A stretch of DNA of 64,000 bases from DLKC01 sp002478885 (GCA_046329585.1 JAXLUI010000002.1:682001-746000), one strand, 5' to 3'; positions 1-9,506 are shown, counted from the first letter of the stretch. Notes: a model not told the origin generated them from the sequence alone. Program-made: numbers and translations.

Positions 1-2581
1 CTTCAAGAATGGTAACATCAGATCCGGCATTTACAACAGGTTGTGGAGCTACTCTTGCATTTACCGACACGGAATCAAAACAACCATTGACCAGCGTGTA
101 TTTATAAGTGATCAAATGATTGCCTGTACCTGCAAGTGACGGATTATAATATTGTTTGTTCACAATGCCATCGCCATAATAAAAACCGGTACCTGCGAAC
201 GACGAAGTATCTCTTGCATTTTGCAGCAAAATATTCTGATCGATATTGCTGCAATACACCTGTATAGGCGTAAATACAAGTCGCGGTGATGCAAACAAAA
301 TGCTTGATGCCGTTTTTTCGGTATAGCAACCGCCTGTTGAATATGCCTGGACTTTTACGTTAACCTGCCGCTGAGGCTGATAGCCAAAACTTTCATAAGT
401 ATGATTATAAACCGTGCCAGCTGACGGGTGGTTAAATTCGCTCGTATCGTCAGTAGCAGGCCAGTTCCAGAATACTTTTAAGCGGTCAATACCAGCATAG
501 TTCACAGACGAATTGTCTTTAATAAGTAACGGAAGGTTGCCGCAGAAATCTGTGGTGAGAATGGCAAAATCAGTAACCGGGTAACTGCTTATGGCAACTG
601 TTTTAGTAAGCGAATCGCTGCAGCCTTTGGCGGATTTCACTACCAGCTTTACACTATAATTTCCCGGGTTGGCAAAAGCATGCTGCGCTGCTGTTGTTGT
701 ATAAACAGTGTTCTCAATATTCCATTTATAAGTGAACAGTGCAGCCGTGCCATCGCTGATGGTTGAGCTATCGCTGAACAAACCAATAATGCCATTACAA
801 ACCTGTGGCAAACCAAATGCAACAGCGGGCGATGGATTTATGACCACATTTTTTGTAAGCAATCTGCTGTTGCAGCCCTTGCTGTTTTTTACCGACAAAC
901 TCACGGGGAATATTCCGTCGCTGTTGTACACATGTGTCGTAACAGATCCGCCTGCAAGGCCCCCATCGCCAAAAGTCCAGGCCTGGCTGGTAATATTTCC
1001 GATCGAAGGTTTCGAACTGTCGCTGAAAACAATCTGCTGATCCCTGCAACTCAATCCTACAAAGCCAAAAGCAGCGACCGGAAGCGGATTAATAATTACA
1101 TTTTTGATTGTCGTGTCGGTTCTGCATCCTTCGGATGTTATTGCATTCAGGCTAACAGAAAATGTATCAGCATTTATATATATGTGCTTTGGATTTTGGA
1201 TGGAATCGATCGCGTGGTCGCCAAAATCCCACAACCATTTATTAATGCTGACACCGTTGATAACGCCGCCGTTGAACTGCATCGCGGTATCCCGGCAGAA
1301 TTCATCCAATACAGTTAAGGAAAGCTGCGCCTGCGGATTAATCACAAAGCTATTTACCACAGAATCCACACAACCAAAACCTGAGGTGGCTTTAAGTTTT
1401 GCTGAGTAACTGCCTGCCACAGCATAAGTTTTTATGGCGTTCTGTGCAGTGCTGGAACCGCCATCGCTAAAACTCCAGTGATACGTTGCCAGGGCCAGTG
1501 TTCCATCGCCTATCGTTGTTTGATTCGTAAACGTTGCCGTAGCATTGGGCAGGCAAATAAGCGGCACAGCAAAAGCTGCTTTCGGGTTCGGATGAATTTT
1601 TATGATCACACTGTCAACCGATGCGCAACCTGTTTTGCCGGCGAAAGAAGTATTCACATAATATTTTTGCTGCACTACATTATCTGTGTTGTTCGAAGGA
1701 TAGGCAAGTGGATTAGCAATACCCGCATTGCTTAAACCAACAGCGGGCGACCAGCTATACAAATAGTTGGGATCATTAATTGTGCCGAGGTGAATGGTAT
1801 CGCCGGGGCAGATATCTGCATCATTGCCGGCTTCAGATGGTGGCATCTCGGTGTAAATGATCACGTTTTTTATAGAGTGATTATCATTTTGTCCACCTGT
1901 GCTTGCCGTAAAACCAAGATAACCGCTGAAATTGAATTGTTGATTTCCGGCCAGGTACAATACATCATTTACATACACACTTATTTTGCCATTTTCGTAT
2001 TCAACTTTTGCGTGGTTATAGTTGCTGGAACGAATAAAGGAAAGCTTTCCGTCGGAGTTATCACGTGTTGGCTGACTACTGCACTCACCGCTTTCTGTGC
2101 CAGAGCCACCATAACCCAAACCCCAGCGAAGCTCGATCTTTGGAACATTAAGCGTTGATGGCGTAGTACAATTATTGTAGGTGTCAAAACAAACCTTCAA
2201 CCCGTTGGCCGTCGCGGGGATGCCAAGACCACCACCGCTGACAAAACCTGTTGGCGGCACATCCAAGAAACAAAAAGTAAGGCCATCGGCCACCGTGCCA
2301 TCATACATCCTGAAATCAAATTCGGCTTTCCATTTGCTGCAGAGAGAAAGATTGATCGGCCGATTGTAAAACACGGCGCCGCTACCTGAATTGACAGGGC
2401 ATAAAAGAATTTCGCTGTTGCCCGTTCCTGTAACATTTGCCACTCTTGCTCCGCCCTGGAAATTCCAGCCTGAAGTATTTACCGGCGTGCCGGTGAGTTG
2501 GGCAAAAACATAGTTCTGCGCTTTGGCATATGATGCACAAAAAAACAAGTAGCTCAGCAACGCTAATATTGATCTTGACAA
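1..2581 (-). CDS. Large secreted PKD-repeat surface protein, partial (C-terminus outside window)
   Basis: The minus strand stays open from about 2581 to the window edge, over 850 codons. The N-terminus is signal-peptide-like, with a hydrophobic stretch ending at AKAQ. A region resembling a bacterial L-type lectin domain follows (phrases such as FDFRMYDGTVADGLTFCF and GGLGIPA), and then at least five PKD-like repeats with motifs such as WDFGDH, WTFGDGG and WSFSDGG. Such proteins are exported and usually end in a gliding-motility or T9SS C-terminal domain, which would lie outside this window. No ATG lies between the upstream in-frame stop and the signal peptide, so TTG at 2581 is the best start and is uncertain. 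The next gene upstream is yajC, so this gene is probably its own unit. Confidence 0.8.
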   Translation of the reverse strand, partial: MSRSILALLSYLFFCASYAKAQNYVFAQLTGTPVNTSGWNFQGGARVANVTGTGNSEILLCPVNSGSGAVFYNRPINLSLCSKWKAEFDFRMYDGTVADGLTFCFLDVPPTGFVSGGGLGIPATANGLKVCFDTYNNCTTPSTLNVPKIELRWGLGYGGSGTESGECSSQPTRDNSDGKLSFIRSSNYNHAKVEYENGKISVYVNDVLYLAGNQQFNFSGYLGFTASTGGQNDNHSIKNVIIYTEMPPSEAGNDADICPGDTIHLGTINDPNYLYSWSPAVGLSNAGIANPLAYPSNNTDNVVQQKYYVNTSFAGKTGCASVDSVIIKIHPNPKAAFAVPLICLPNATATFTNQTTIGDGTLALATYHWSFSDGGSSTAQNAIKTYAVAGSYSAKLKATSGFGCVDSVVNSFVINPQAQLSLTVLDEFCRDTAMQFNGGVINGVSINKWLWDFGDHAIDSIQNPKHIYINADTFSVSLNAITSEGCRTDTTIKNVIINPLPVAAFGFVGLSCRDQQIVFSDSSKPSIGNITSQAWTFGDGGLAGGSVTTHVYNSDGIFPVSLSVKNSKGCNSRLLTKNVVINPSPAVAFGLPQVCNGIIGLFSDSSTISDGTAALFTYKWNIENTVYTTTAAQHAFANPGNYSVKLVVKSAKGCSDSLTKTVAISSYPVTDFAILTTDFCGNLPLLIKDNSSVNYAGIDRLKVFWNWPATDDTSEFNHPSAGTVYNHTYESFGYQPQRQVNVKVQAYSTGGCYTEKTASSILFASPRLVFTPIQVYCSNIDQNILLQNARDTSSFAGTGFYYGDGIVNKQYYNPSLAGTGNHLITYKYTLVNGCFDSVSVNARVAPQPVVNAGSDVTILE

Positions 2582-2647
2582 AATCGTATACGAATATGGT
2601 GCTTGAAAATTATTGCCTTTCGGCTACATAAACAGCTATTCCTTCAT

Positions 2648-2862
2648 TTTTTTTGTTGGCCGGGCATTTGTTTTTCAATTGATCTGCAGTTGCGTCGCAC
2701 TCTTATACAATTGGTCTGGAAGTCAGCAACGACCAAAAGCCATTTCGGCAATGATGAAATTCTTCCGTTTTTTTGGAATCTGGTCTTTATGATTTATGTT
2801 CTGCAGCACAAGTGAGTGACACAACGAAGCTGGAATGAAATACATTAGCCTGTTACAAAAGA
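2648..2862. repeat. Dispersed inverted-arm element, copy 1 (both arms)
   Basis: The left arm (minus orientation) has the core GTTGCGTCGCACTC at 2689-2702 and the outer end GGCCGGGCATTTG. The right arm (plus orientation) starts CACAAGTGAGTGACACAAC near 2808 and ends AGCCTGTTACAAAA. The arms point away from each other around about 100 bp of unrelated sequence. The right arm carries the GTGAGTGACACAAC variant of the core. The element fills the space between yajC and the PKD gene and abuts the yajC terminator. Confidence 0.7.
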
Positions 2863-2898
2863 AAAAAGGAAACCGCTTAAAAAACAGTTTCCTTTTAT
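2861..2898 (-). terminator. Rho-independent terminator of yajC
   Basis: AAGGAAAC (2866-2873) pairs with GTTTCCTT (2887-2894). Read on the minus strand the stem is followed by a T-rich run, so it ends yajC transcription. Confidence 0.7.
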
Positions 2899-2916
2899 CT
2901 GCATGTTGCAGCGATA

Positions 2917-3267
2917 TTATTTTTTATCGGCCGTTGCTGGAGCATTTAATTTCTGGCTCCACTCAAGGCTAATGGAAGATTTTTCTATTTTGATATAACT
3001 TCCCGGGCTTACTTCAAGATTGATGGTGCCATCTTCATTCACTTTATTGATGGTGCCATGAATACCTGCGATGGTTACCACTTTTTCGCCCTTCTGAAGG
3101 TTGTCGATATATTTTTTCTGGTCTTTTGCTTTTTTAGCCTGCGGGCGAATCATAAACAACCAGAACACGAGGATAATCGCGCCCATCATTAAGAAAGTAG
3201 GGAGTGGGCTCTGGTCTGCGCCGCCGCTGGGAGGAGCCATCAAAAGAATTGCGTTCATCAGGTTCAT
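2917..3267 (-). CDS. yajC: Preprotein translocase subunit YajC
   Basis: The 116-residue product matches YajC in size and layout: a short N-terminus, one membrane segment (about residues 25-43, LMMGAIILVFWLFMIRPQ), then the family signature RPQAKKAKDQKKY and a small cytoplasmic domain (GEKVVTIAGIHGTI). YajC associates with SecDF at the inner membrane and assists SecYEG export. It lies 30 bp downstream of a DUF1573 lipoprotein gene and of nusB on the same strand, a common Bacteroidota order, and ends at a clear terminator. The family assignment is secure. Confidence 0.95.
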   Translation of the reverse strand: MNLMNAILLMAPPSGGADQSPLPTFLMMGAIILVFWLFMIRPQAKKAKDQKKYIDNLQKGEKVVTIAGIHGTINKVNEDGTINLEVSPGSYIKIEKSSISLEWSQKLNAPATADKK

Positions 3268-3297
3268 CTTGTATTTGTTTTTATTTTTTGATTGTGA

Positions 3298-3774
3298 TTA
3301 AGAACTTTTCTTCGTACTGTCTGGCGGTGTTTGTTCATTTGGCTTAACAGTTCCGTAAAAAGCGAGATGGGGTGAAGCGTCAAATGTATTGGTCTGTACG
3401 GTTATGGTTTTGTGTACTTCACCCGGTGCACCATGATTGCTGTCGAACTCGGCGGTAACTTCACCTACGCCACCCGGGGGTATGGCAGCCTTTGTATAAT
3501 CAGCCACCGTGCAACCGCAGCCCGGGCGAACATAATAGATGAAAAGCGGTTTATTGCCCGTGTTTTTACACTGGTATTTAACATGTACTTTTTCGCCTTT
3601 GGTAACCGTGCCGAAATTGACCGTGCTATCGAGCCATTGTACATTGGTAAAGTTTGCAGAGTCGGTACCCACGTTTGCGGGAGGCGCCTGTGCCCCGCTG
3701 GCGCTATCATTACAACTATAGATTGCAATTAAAAAAATTGCAGGGAAGAATAAAATCGCTTTGCGCATAACCAT
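3298..3774 (-). CDS. DUF1573 domain lipoprotein
   Basis: The 158-residue product begins with a hydrophobic signal and a lipobox-like sequence (AIYSCNDS), so it is probably a lipoprotein. The rest is one DUF1573 domain, an Ig-like beta fold, with the typical phrases VNFGTVTKGEKVHVKYQCKN, YYVRPGCGCTVADY and AIPPGGVGEVTAEFDS. The GCGCT motif is characteristic. The family is abundant in Bacteroidota and its function is unknown. An ATG two codons in (3768) is an equally good start. It sits between nusB and yajC and is probably co-transcribed with them. Confidence 0.88.
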   Translation of the reverse strand: MVMRKAILFFPAIFLIAIYSCNDSASGAQAPPANVGTDSANFTNVQWLDSTVNFGTVTKGEKVHVKYQCKNTGNKPLFIYYVRPGCGCTVADYTKAAIPPGGVGEVTAEFDSNHGAPGEVHKTITVQTNTFDASPHLAFYGTVKPNEQTPPDSTKKSS

Positions 3775-3810
3775 TGCTGTTAATGAGATTGCAAATGTAA
3801 GCGTTTCGTA

Positions 3811-4737
3811 TTACGCCTTTTGCCTGAAATCAATTTTGTGAATTTTTTGTTCGGCAACAAGTTCTTTATGAATGCTGTCGAGAATTCCGTTTACAAACTG
3901 GCCGCTTTGCGGGGTGCTGTAATCTTTAGCCAGGTCTATATATTCGTTGATGGTAACTTTTGGAGGTATGGTTTCAAAATAAAGCAGTTCACAAACACCC
4001 ATCTGCATCAGTATCATGTCGAGGGCAGCGATACGGTCTGCATCCCAGTTCTTCAGTTTAGGTTTAATGAGTTCAGTAGCATATTCCATTTTTTCAATGG
4101 CGGTAAGCAGGAGTGTTTTGGCAAATTTCCATTTCTCCTCGCCCACCATTTGCTGAAGGTCATAAGAGCCTGGCCTGTTCAGGTAGTTCATCATCAGTTG
4201 ATCCATCATTTCGGCATCGTCGTCCCAATTCACAAAATGCTCTTCAACATGCTGAACAAAATAGTCAGAGGGCAGCATCAGGTTGGTGAAGATAAACACG
4301 ATGATATCTTTCTCTTCCTTCTTATCGCGGCCCATTTTATTAATATACCTGAGGTATTCATCAGTACCTGCCAGTTCGTTGTAAACCTTCTTTACCATAT
4401 CCCTGGTATCGCTGAACTCCAGCGACTTGCCGGTGGCCTTTTTAAACGATTCACTTTCGAGTATCTTCCAGAGCATTTCGTTACCCGATATCTTAATATT
4501 CACATTACGGTCTTCATGTGTAGGCAGGTTTTTAGACAGCCTTATCCGCGAATCCGTTTCGGCGTAGCGCGCCACTTCCGTTAAAAAATAAAGAAGATAA
4601 ATAAAAAGCTGTGAAGAATGGTCCAGTTGTTTTTGCAGGTCTGCCACCGGGTCTGACTTACCGGTTTCGGAACCACCCGATTGTTTGGCATATAGCTCCT
4701 GCATCACTTTTACTCGTATGTTTCGTCTGCTGATCAT
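3811..4737 (-). CDS. nusB: Transcription antitermination factor NusB
   Basis: NusB works with NusE (S10) on boxA to support antitermination, mainly of rRNA operons. The product is about 308 residues, the long form usual in Bacteroidota, with the start MISRRNIRVKVMQELYA and the C-terminal NusB fold (LNWDADRIAALDMILMQMGVCELLYF, PPKVTINEYIDLAKDYSTPQSGQFVNGILDSI, quoted in part). The frame is open upstream to 4875, but that extra part is encoded by a repeat arm (its MCDAT comes from the core TGCGACGCAAC), so I chose the ATG at 4737. It begins the nusB-DUF1573-yajC unit. Confidence 0.93.
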   Translation of the reverse strand: MISRRNIRVKVMQELYAKQSGGSETGKSDPVADLQKQLDHSSQLFIYLLYFLTEVARYAETDSRIRLSKNLPTHEDRNVNIKISGNEMLWKILESESFKKATGKSLEFSDTRDMVKKVYNELAGTDEYLRYINKMGRDKKEEKDIIVFIFTNLMLPSDYFVQHVEEHFVNWDDDAEMMDQLMMNYLNRPGSYDLQQMVGEEKWKFAKTLLLTAIEKMEYATELIKPKLKNWDADRIAALDMILMQMGVCELLYFETIPPKVTINEYIDLAKDYSTPQSGQFVNGILDSIHKELVAEQKIHKIDFRQKA

Positions 4738-4825
4738 TTCAGGAAAGAACTTTTTTTGAGGCTGCGAAGATAGGGAATTCATTTTTCCTGCCGCCGGCAA
4801 CCTTTCCATTCGTGGCATTGTAACG

Positions 4826-4881
4826 TTTTTGAACCCAGCCATATCGCTTTCCTCAACGCCTGTTGCGTCGCACACTTGTAC
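4826..4881 (-). repeat. Dispersed element, copy 2 (single arm)
   Basis: One arm in minus orientation: outer end TTTTTGAACCCAGCC at 4826, inner core GTTGCGTCGCACACTTGTA ending at 4880. It lies between the divergent nusB and TonB-receptor genes and artificially lengthens the nusB reading frame. No second arm is recognisable. Confidence 0.75.
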
Positions 4882-4994
4882 TGAATATCTTTTAGCAGCA
4901 GGCGTTTGAAAATCATTTAAACTTTTTGCCGCAAATCCAAATAAAGACCCACCCCGTATCTTTTAAGTGCTCATCACAGTATCATCAAGTCTTT

Positions 4995-7226
4995 ATGATC
5001 AAACTGCTTTTCATACTAACCACGGTTTGCATGCTTAACGCAGCAAAAGCCCAGCAATTATTTACAGGTAAAGTAATAGATGCCAAAAGCAGGCAGCCAC
5101 TCGAAGGGGCGTATATAAAACAGCAAGACCGGGAAAATGCCGTGATACTGACTGACAATGGAGGAAATTTTATACTCGAAACAAATGCAGACTCGGTCAC
5201 GTTGAATATCTCCTACATTGGTTACAGGATGCAGACCGTGCGAATAGCGGCAAAGCAGTATTTAAAAGTAGAAATGCAGGCCGATGCGTTGAACCTTAAA
5301 GATATTATTGTTTCGCAGAACGCCGGGTACAACAAATTCAGCAGTATCGCAAGAATAGACCTTGACCTTAAACCAGTAAAAAACACACAGGAACTTTTAC
5401 GGCTCGTACCAGGTTTATTTGTAGCCCAGCACGCAGGAGGTGGAAAAGCCGAGCAAATTTTTCTCCGCGGTTTCGATTGTGATCACGGTACAGATATACA
5501 GGTCAGCGTTGATGGCATGCCGGTAAATATGGTTTCGCACGCCCACGGACAGGGCTACGCAGACGCACATTTTATTATCCCGGAGATTATTTCCAATATT
5601 GACTATGGAACAGGTCCTTACTATGCACAACAGGGTAACCTTAATACCGCCGGCTATGTCAACTTTGTCAGCTTTAACAATATTCCGCGAAGCCGTATAC
5701 AGGTGGAAGCCGGCCGCTACAATACCTTCCGCACCCTGGCTGTAGTCGACCTGCTAAAAAAAAATAAAGACAGGCAAAGCGCGTATATCGCCGGGGAGTT
5801 CAACTACACAAACGGCCCCACAATAAATCCCCAAAATTTCAACCGCATCAATCTTTTCGGCAAATACAATCTTGCGATAAGCAGCAACACCCAACTAACC
5901 TTTTCAACTTCGGCCTTTAAGAGTAAGTGGGATGCATCCGGGCAGGTGCCTTCCCGGGTAGTTGAAGCAAACATTATACCCCGTTTTGGTTCCATCGATC
6001 CAACAGAAGGGGGGCAAACGGCGAGGTACAATGCCAATATTATAATCAGCCACCGGTTTAATAGCGGAGCCGATTGGCAAAACCAGTTTTGGTATAGCCG
6101 CTATATGTTCAATCTTTATTCAAACTTTACTTTTTACCTGTCCGATACGCTCAATGGCGACGAAATCAACCAGGGCGAACGGCGGAATGTTTATGGCTAC
6201 CTTTCTAAGCTGACATACAAAAAAGGTGTCGGCAATACAACGATCTCCGGTATGTATGGTGTGGGTACCCGGTATGATGCAACAGACAGCAGCAAACTTG
6301 CACATGTAACAAAGAGGCAATTCCTCGGGTACGTTAAACTGGGCAATATTAAAGAACTGAATGTTTATGCATTTATGGACCAACAGTTAAACTACCGGCA
6401 ATGGCAGTTTGATGCAGGCCTGCGTTTTGACTATTTACATTTCAACTATTTTGATCTTCTGAACCCGGTTCAGTCACCCTCAAGGGCGCTGCCGGTTATC
6501 AGCCCTAAAATAAATATCCGCTATAGCGTAAATAAGGATCTGCAGTTTTATGTCAAAGCCGGCAGAGGGTTTCATTCAAACGATACAAGGGTTGTTGTTG
6601 CCAATGAAGGACATGACATTTTACCTGCGGCCTACGGCACAGACCTTGGAATTGTATTCAAACCGGCAAAAAAATTATTGGTGAATGCAGCCTTGTGGTA
6701 CCTGTATCTTCAGCAGGAATTTGTCTACGTGGGCGATGATGGCAATATTGAACCCAGCGGCAAAACACGCAGACTGGGAATCGATGTTATTGCGCGTTAC
6801 CAGTTTAGTAAAGAACTCTTTGCCAACATCAATTTTAATCTGACCAGGTCACGTGCTTTGGACGCGCCAAAAGGCGCAGATTATATTCCACTGGCTCCGA
6901 TCGCCACCAGCACCGGCGGGCTTTCGTATAAAAAGCAGGAAGGGTTAAATGGCGGCATCAGCTATCGCTACATCAGGAATCGCCCCGCCAACGAGGACAA
7001 TACCATTGTTGCCAAAGGCTACTTCCTGTTGGATGGCACTTTAAATTATACAAAGCCCCGTTACGAGATCGGGCTCGCCCTGGAGAACATTGCCAACACG
7101 AAATGGAACGAGGCCCAGTTTGAAACCACATCAAGACTAAAGAACGAGCCCGCACCAATAACTGAACTCAATTATACACCTGGTACCCCGTTTTCATTCC
7201 GGGTTAAATGCGCCGTGTTTTTTTAA
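4995..7226 (+). CDS. TonB-dependent outer membrane receptor
   Basis: The 743-residue product from the ATG at 4995 starts with a signal peptide (MIKLLFILTTVCMLNAAKAQ). A CarboxypepD_reg-like domain follows (TGKVIDAKSRQPLEGAYI), then a plug (NTQELLRLVPGLFVAQHAGG, FLRGFDCDHGTDIQVSVDG) and a beta-barrel ending in FRVKCAVFF. The plug carries a histidine-rich stretch, VSHAHGQGYADAHF, found in a subset of TonB receptors whose substrate I do not know. A metal ligand is possible. No SusD partner is adjacent. The frame can be read from a TTG at 4926, but that would put extra residues ahead of the signal peptide. Confidence 0.88.
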   Translation: MIKLLFILTTVCMLNAAKAQQLFTGKVIDAKSRQPLEGAYIKQQDRENAVILTDNGGNFILETNADSVTLNISYIGYRMQTVRIAAKQYLKVEMQADALNLKDIIVSQNAGYNKFSSIARIDLDLKPVKNTQELLRLVPGLFVAQHAGGGKAEQIFLRGFDCDHGTDIQVSVDGMPVNMVSHAHGQGYADAHFIIPEIISNIDYGTGPYYAQQGNLNTAGYVNFVSFNNIPRSRIQVEAGRYNTFRTLAVVDLLKKNKDRQSAYIAGEFNYTNGPTINPQNFNRINLFGKYNLAISSNTQLTFSTSAFKSKWDASGQVPSRVVEANIIPRFGSIDPTEGGQTARYNANIIISHRFNSGADWQNQFWYSRYMFNLYSNFTFYLSDTLNGDEINQGERRNVYGYLSKLTYKKGVGNTTISGMYGVGTRYDATDSSKLAHVTKRQFLGYVKLGNIKELNVYAFMDQQLNYRQWQFDAGLRFDYLHFNYFDLLNPVQSPSRALPVISPKINIRYSVNKDLQFYVKAGRGFHSNDTRVVVANEGHDILPAAYGTDLGIVFKPAKKLLVNAALWYLYLQQEFVYVGDDGNIEPSGKTRRLGIDVIARYQFSKELFANINFNLTRSRALDAPKGADYIPLAPIATSTGGLSYKKQEGLNGGISYRYIRNRPANEDNTIVAKGYFLLDGTLNYTKPRYEIGLALENIANTKWNEAQFETTSRLKNEPAPITELNYTPGTPFSFRVKCAVFF

Positions 7227-7475
7227 CCAGGGGCGATAACATTTTGACATTTTCGAAAGCATGCCTTCCCGGCGGTCAAATGGCTTTTAAATGAAATTTT
7301 GTCACACAAGGGTAATCAGCTTTCTTTGCGCTCCAAATTAAAACTGTCAACAATTACCTGTTATACACGATGATTGCAGCAAATATGAAATTTTGACTTT
7401 TCAGGTTTGCATGGCACAATAATCGATGACAGGTGAGCGACACTCAACTGTTCACAAAAAACAAATCAATAGTTT

Positions 7476-7757
7476 ATGGCAAAAAAACTCAATGTTACCC
7501 CACTACACGACAGGGTGATTGTAAAACCAGCACCTGCTGAAGAAAAGACCGCCGGCGGTATCATTATCCCCGATACTGCGAAGGAAAAGCCACAACGCGG
7601 TACCGTAATCGCTGCCGGGCCAGGCAAAAAAGATGAGCCTGTTACTGTAAAAACAGGCGATACCGTATTATATGGTAAATATGCAGGCACCGAGATCCAG
7701 ATCGAGGGCTCTGATTACCTGATCATGAGAGAGAGCGACATCCTCGCTATTGTTTAA
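7476..7757 (+). CDS. groS: Co-chaperonin GroES
   Basis: The 93-residue product has the complete Hsp10 sequence: LTPLHDRVIVKP-like start, the mobile loop (AEEKTAGGIIIPDTAKEKPQ), and the C-terminal ESDILAIV. It caps the GroEL ring during ATP-driven protein folding in the cytoplasm. It is followed by groEL after 114 bp, a longer gap than usual that holds a copy of the dispersed repeat. No CIRCE operator is visible upstream, which is normal for this phylum. Confidence 0.97.
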   Translation: MAKKLNVTPLHDRVIVKPAPAEEKTAGGIIIPDTAKEKPQRGTVIAAGPGKKDEPVTVKTGDTVLYGKYAGTEIQIEGSDYLIMRESDILAIV

Positions 7758-7768
7758 AGCCCGATTAA

Positions 7769-7834
7769 TAACAGAAAGATGAACGGATTGCGACGCAACA
7801 AAGATCAACAAGCGTTATGCAGCCGGTATTAAAA
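7769..7834 (+). repeat. Dispersed element, copy 3 (single arm, between groES and groEL)
   Basis: Core GGATTGCGACGCAAC at about 7788-7802, outer end GCAGCCGGTATTAAAA ending near 7832. It matches the arm at 63.0 kb in its leading GAACGGATTGCGACGC and the arm at 24.1 kb in its outer end. It lies inside the groES-groEL operon and must be transcribed with it. Confidence 0.7.
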
Positions 7835-7871
7835 TGCACTATTTAAAAACTTTAAATTAAAAACCAAGGAT

Positions 7872-9506
7872 ATGGCAAAACAACTCTTCTTCGATATTGA
7901 AGCTAGAAATAAAATGAAGCGTGGCGTAGATGTACTTGCCAACGCTGTTAAAGTAACACTCGGACCTAAAGGCCGTAACGTAGTTATTGAGAAGAAATTT
8001 GGCGCACCTGCTGTTACGAAAGACGGCGTTACTGTTGCCAAAGAAATTGAACTGGAAGATGCGATTGAAAATATGGGTGCTCAAATGGTGAAAGAAGTAG
8101 CTTCCAAAACTGCAGATATTGCAGGTGACGGTACTACAACAGCTACTGTACTTGCCCAGAGCATTATTGCAGAAGGTTTGAAAAACGTGGCTGCAGGCGC
8201 TAATCCAATGGATTTAAAGCGTGGTATTGAGAAAGCAGTTGAATTTGTTGTGAAAGGCCTTGCCAACCAATCTCAGACTGTAGGCAACGACAGCAAGAAG
8301 ATTGAGCAGGTTGCTTCTATCTCAGCTAACAACGATAACGAGATCGGAAAGCTGATCGCCCAGGCTTTTGCAAAAGTTGGTAAAGAAGGTGTAATTACTG
8401 TGGAAGAAGCAAAAGGTACAGATACAACTGTTGATGTTGTTGAAGGTATGCAGTTCGACCGTGGTTACCTCTCTCCTTATTTCGTTACCAACAGCGAAAA
8501 AATGGAAGCTGAAATGCAGAACCCTTACATTCTTATCTATGATAAGAAGATCTCTGCAATGAAAGATATTCTTCACATACTGGAGAAAGTTGCTCAAGGT
8601 GGCCGCCCATTGGTGATCATCGCTGAAGACCTCGAAGGCGAAGCATTGGCAACACTTGTTGTAAATAAATTACGCGGTACTTTGAAAGTGGCTGCTGTTA
8701 AGGCTCCGGGCTTTGGCGACCGCAGAAAAGAAATGCTGCAGGATATCGCTATACTTACAAAAGGTATTGTTATCAGCGAAGACCAGGGCTTTAAATTAGA
8801 GAATGCTGACCTCAGCTATCTAGGCCAGGCTGCTTCTGTAACCATCGACAAAGACAATACAACTATCGTTGGCGGCAAAGGCAAGAAAGAAGACATTAAT
8901 GCACGTGTTAGCCAGATAAAGGCGCAGATCGAAACAACAACTTCAGACTACGATAAAGAAAAATTACAGGAGCGCCTTGCTAAATTAAGTGGTGGTGTTG
9001 CTGTACTTTATGTAGGTGCTGCTACAGAGGTTGAAATGAAAGAAAAGAAAGACCGTGTAGACGATGCTTTACATGCAACGCGTGCTGCGGTTGAAGAAGG
9101 TATCGTTCCCGGTGGTGGTATCGCTTACCTGCGTGCCGCTGAAGGTTTGGATAAACTGAAAGGTGCCAATGAAGATGAAGTAACAGGTATTGCCATCGTT
9201 AGAAGAGCTATTGAAGAACCACTTCGCCAGATCGTTGCCAACAGCGGTATCGAAGGTTCTATCGTAGTTCAGAAAGTAAAAGAAGGCAAAGCCGACTTTG
9301 GTTTCAATGCACGCACCGAAGTGTATGAAAACCTTTACAAAGCCGGTGTAATTGATCCTACAAAAGTTACCCGTATTGCTTTGGAAAATGCAGCTTCTAT
9401 CGCTGGTATGCTGCTGACCACAGAATGTGTGGTTGCTGACAAACCAGAACCTAAGTCTGCTGCAGCTCCTGCAATGCCAGGTGGCGGAATGGGCATGGAT
9501 TATTAA
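7872..9506 (+). CDS. groL: Chaperonin GroEL
   Basis: The 544-residue product is a full-length Hsp60 with all landmarks: VTLGPKGRNVVIEKKFGAP, the ATP-site segment AGDGTTTATVLAQSI, GGVAVLYVGAATEVEMKEKKDRVDDALHAT (in parts), VPGGGIAYLRA, and the flexible glycine/methionine-rich tail GGGMGMDY. It forms the 14-mer folding chamber with GroES. Codon use is of the highly expressed type. A strong terminator follows at 9557. Confidence 0.98.
   Translation: MAKQLFFDIEARNKMKRGVDVLANAVKVTLGPKGRNVVIEKKFGAPAVTKDGVTVAKEIELEDAIENMGAQMVKEVASKTADIAGDGTTTATVLAQSIIAEGLKNVAAGANPMDLKRGIEKAVEFVVKGLANQSQTVGNDSKKIEQVASISANNDNEIGKLIAQAFAKVGKEGVITVEEAKGTDTTVDVVEGMQFDRGYLSPYFVTNSEKMEAEMQNPYILIYDKKISAMKDILHILEKVAQGGRPLVIIAEDLEGEALATLVVNKLRGTLKVAAVKAPGFGDRRKEMLQDIAILTKGIVISEDQGFKLENADLSYLGQAASVTIDKDNTTIVGGKGKKEDINARVSQIKAQIETTTSDYDKEKLQERLAKLSGGVAVLYVGAATEVEMKEKKDRVDDALHATRAAVEEGIVPGGGIAYLRAAEGLDKLKGANEDEVTGIAIVRRAIEEPLRQIVANSGIEGSIVVQKVKEGKADFGFNARTEVYENLYKAGVIDPTKVTRIALENAASIAGMLLTTECVVADKPEPKSAAAPAMPGGGMGMDY

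Noticed and set aside
732..1409. Several plus-strand frames in the first 2 kb
   Set aside because: They are antisense to the PKD-repeat gene, whose minus-strand frame is continuous and has clear domains.
2603..2815. 70-codon plus-strand frame upstream of yajC
   Set aside because: It is read through a repeat copy and has no protein features.
3820..4584. 254-codon plus-strand frame
   Set aside because: It lies wholly opposite nusB and has no recognisable domain or start signal.
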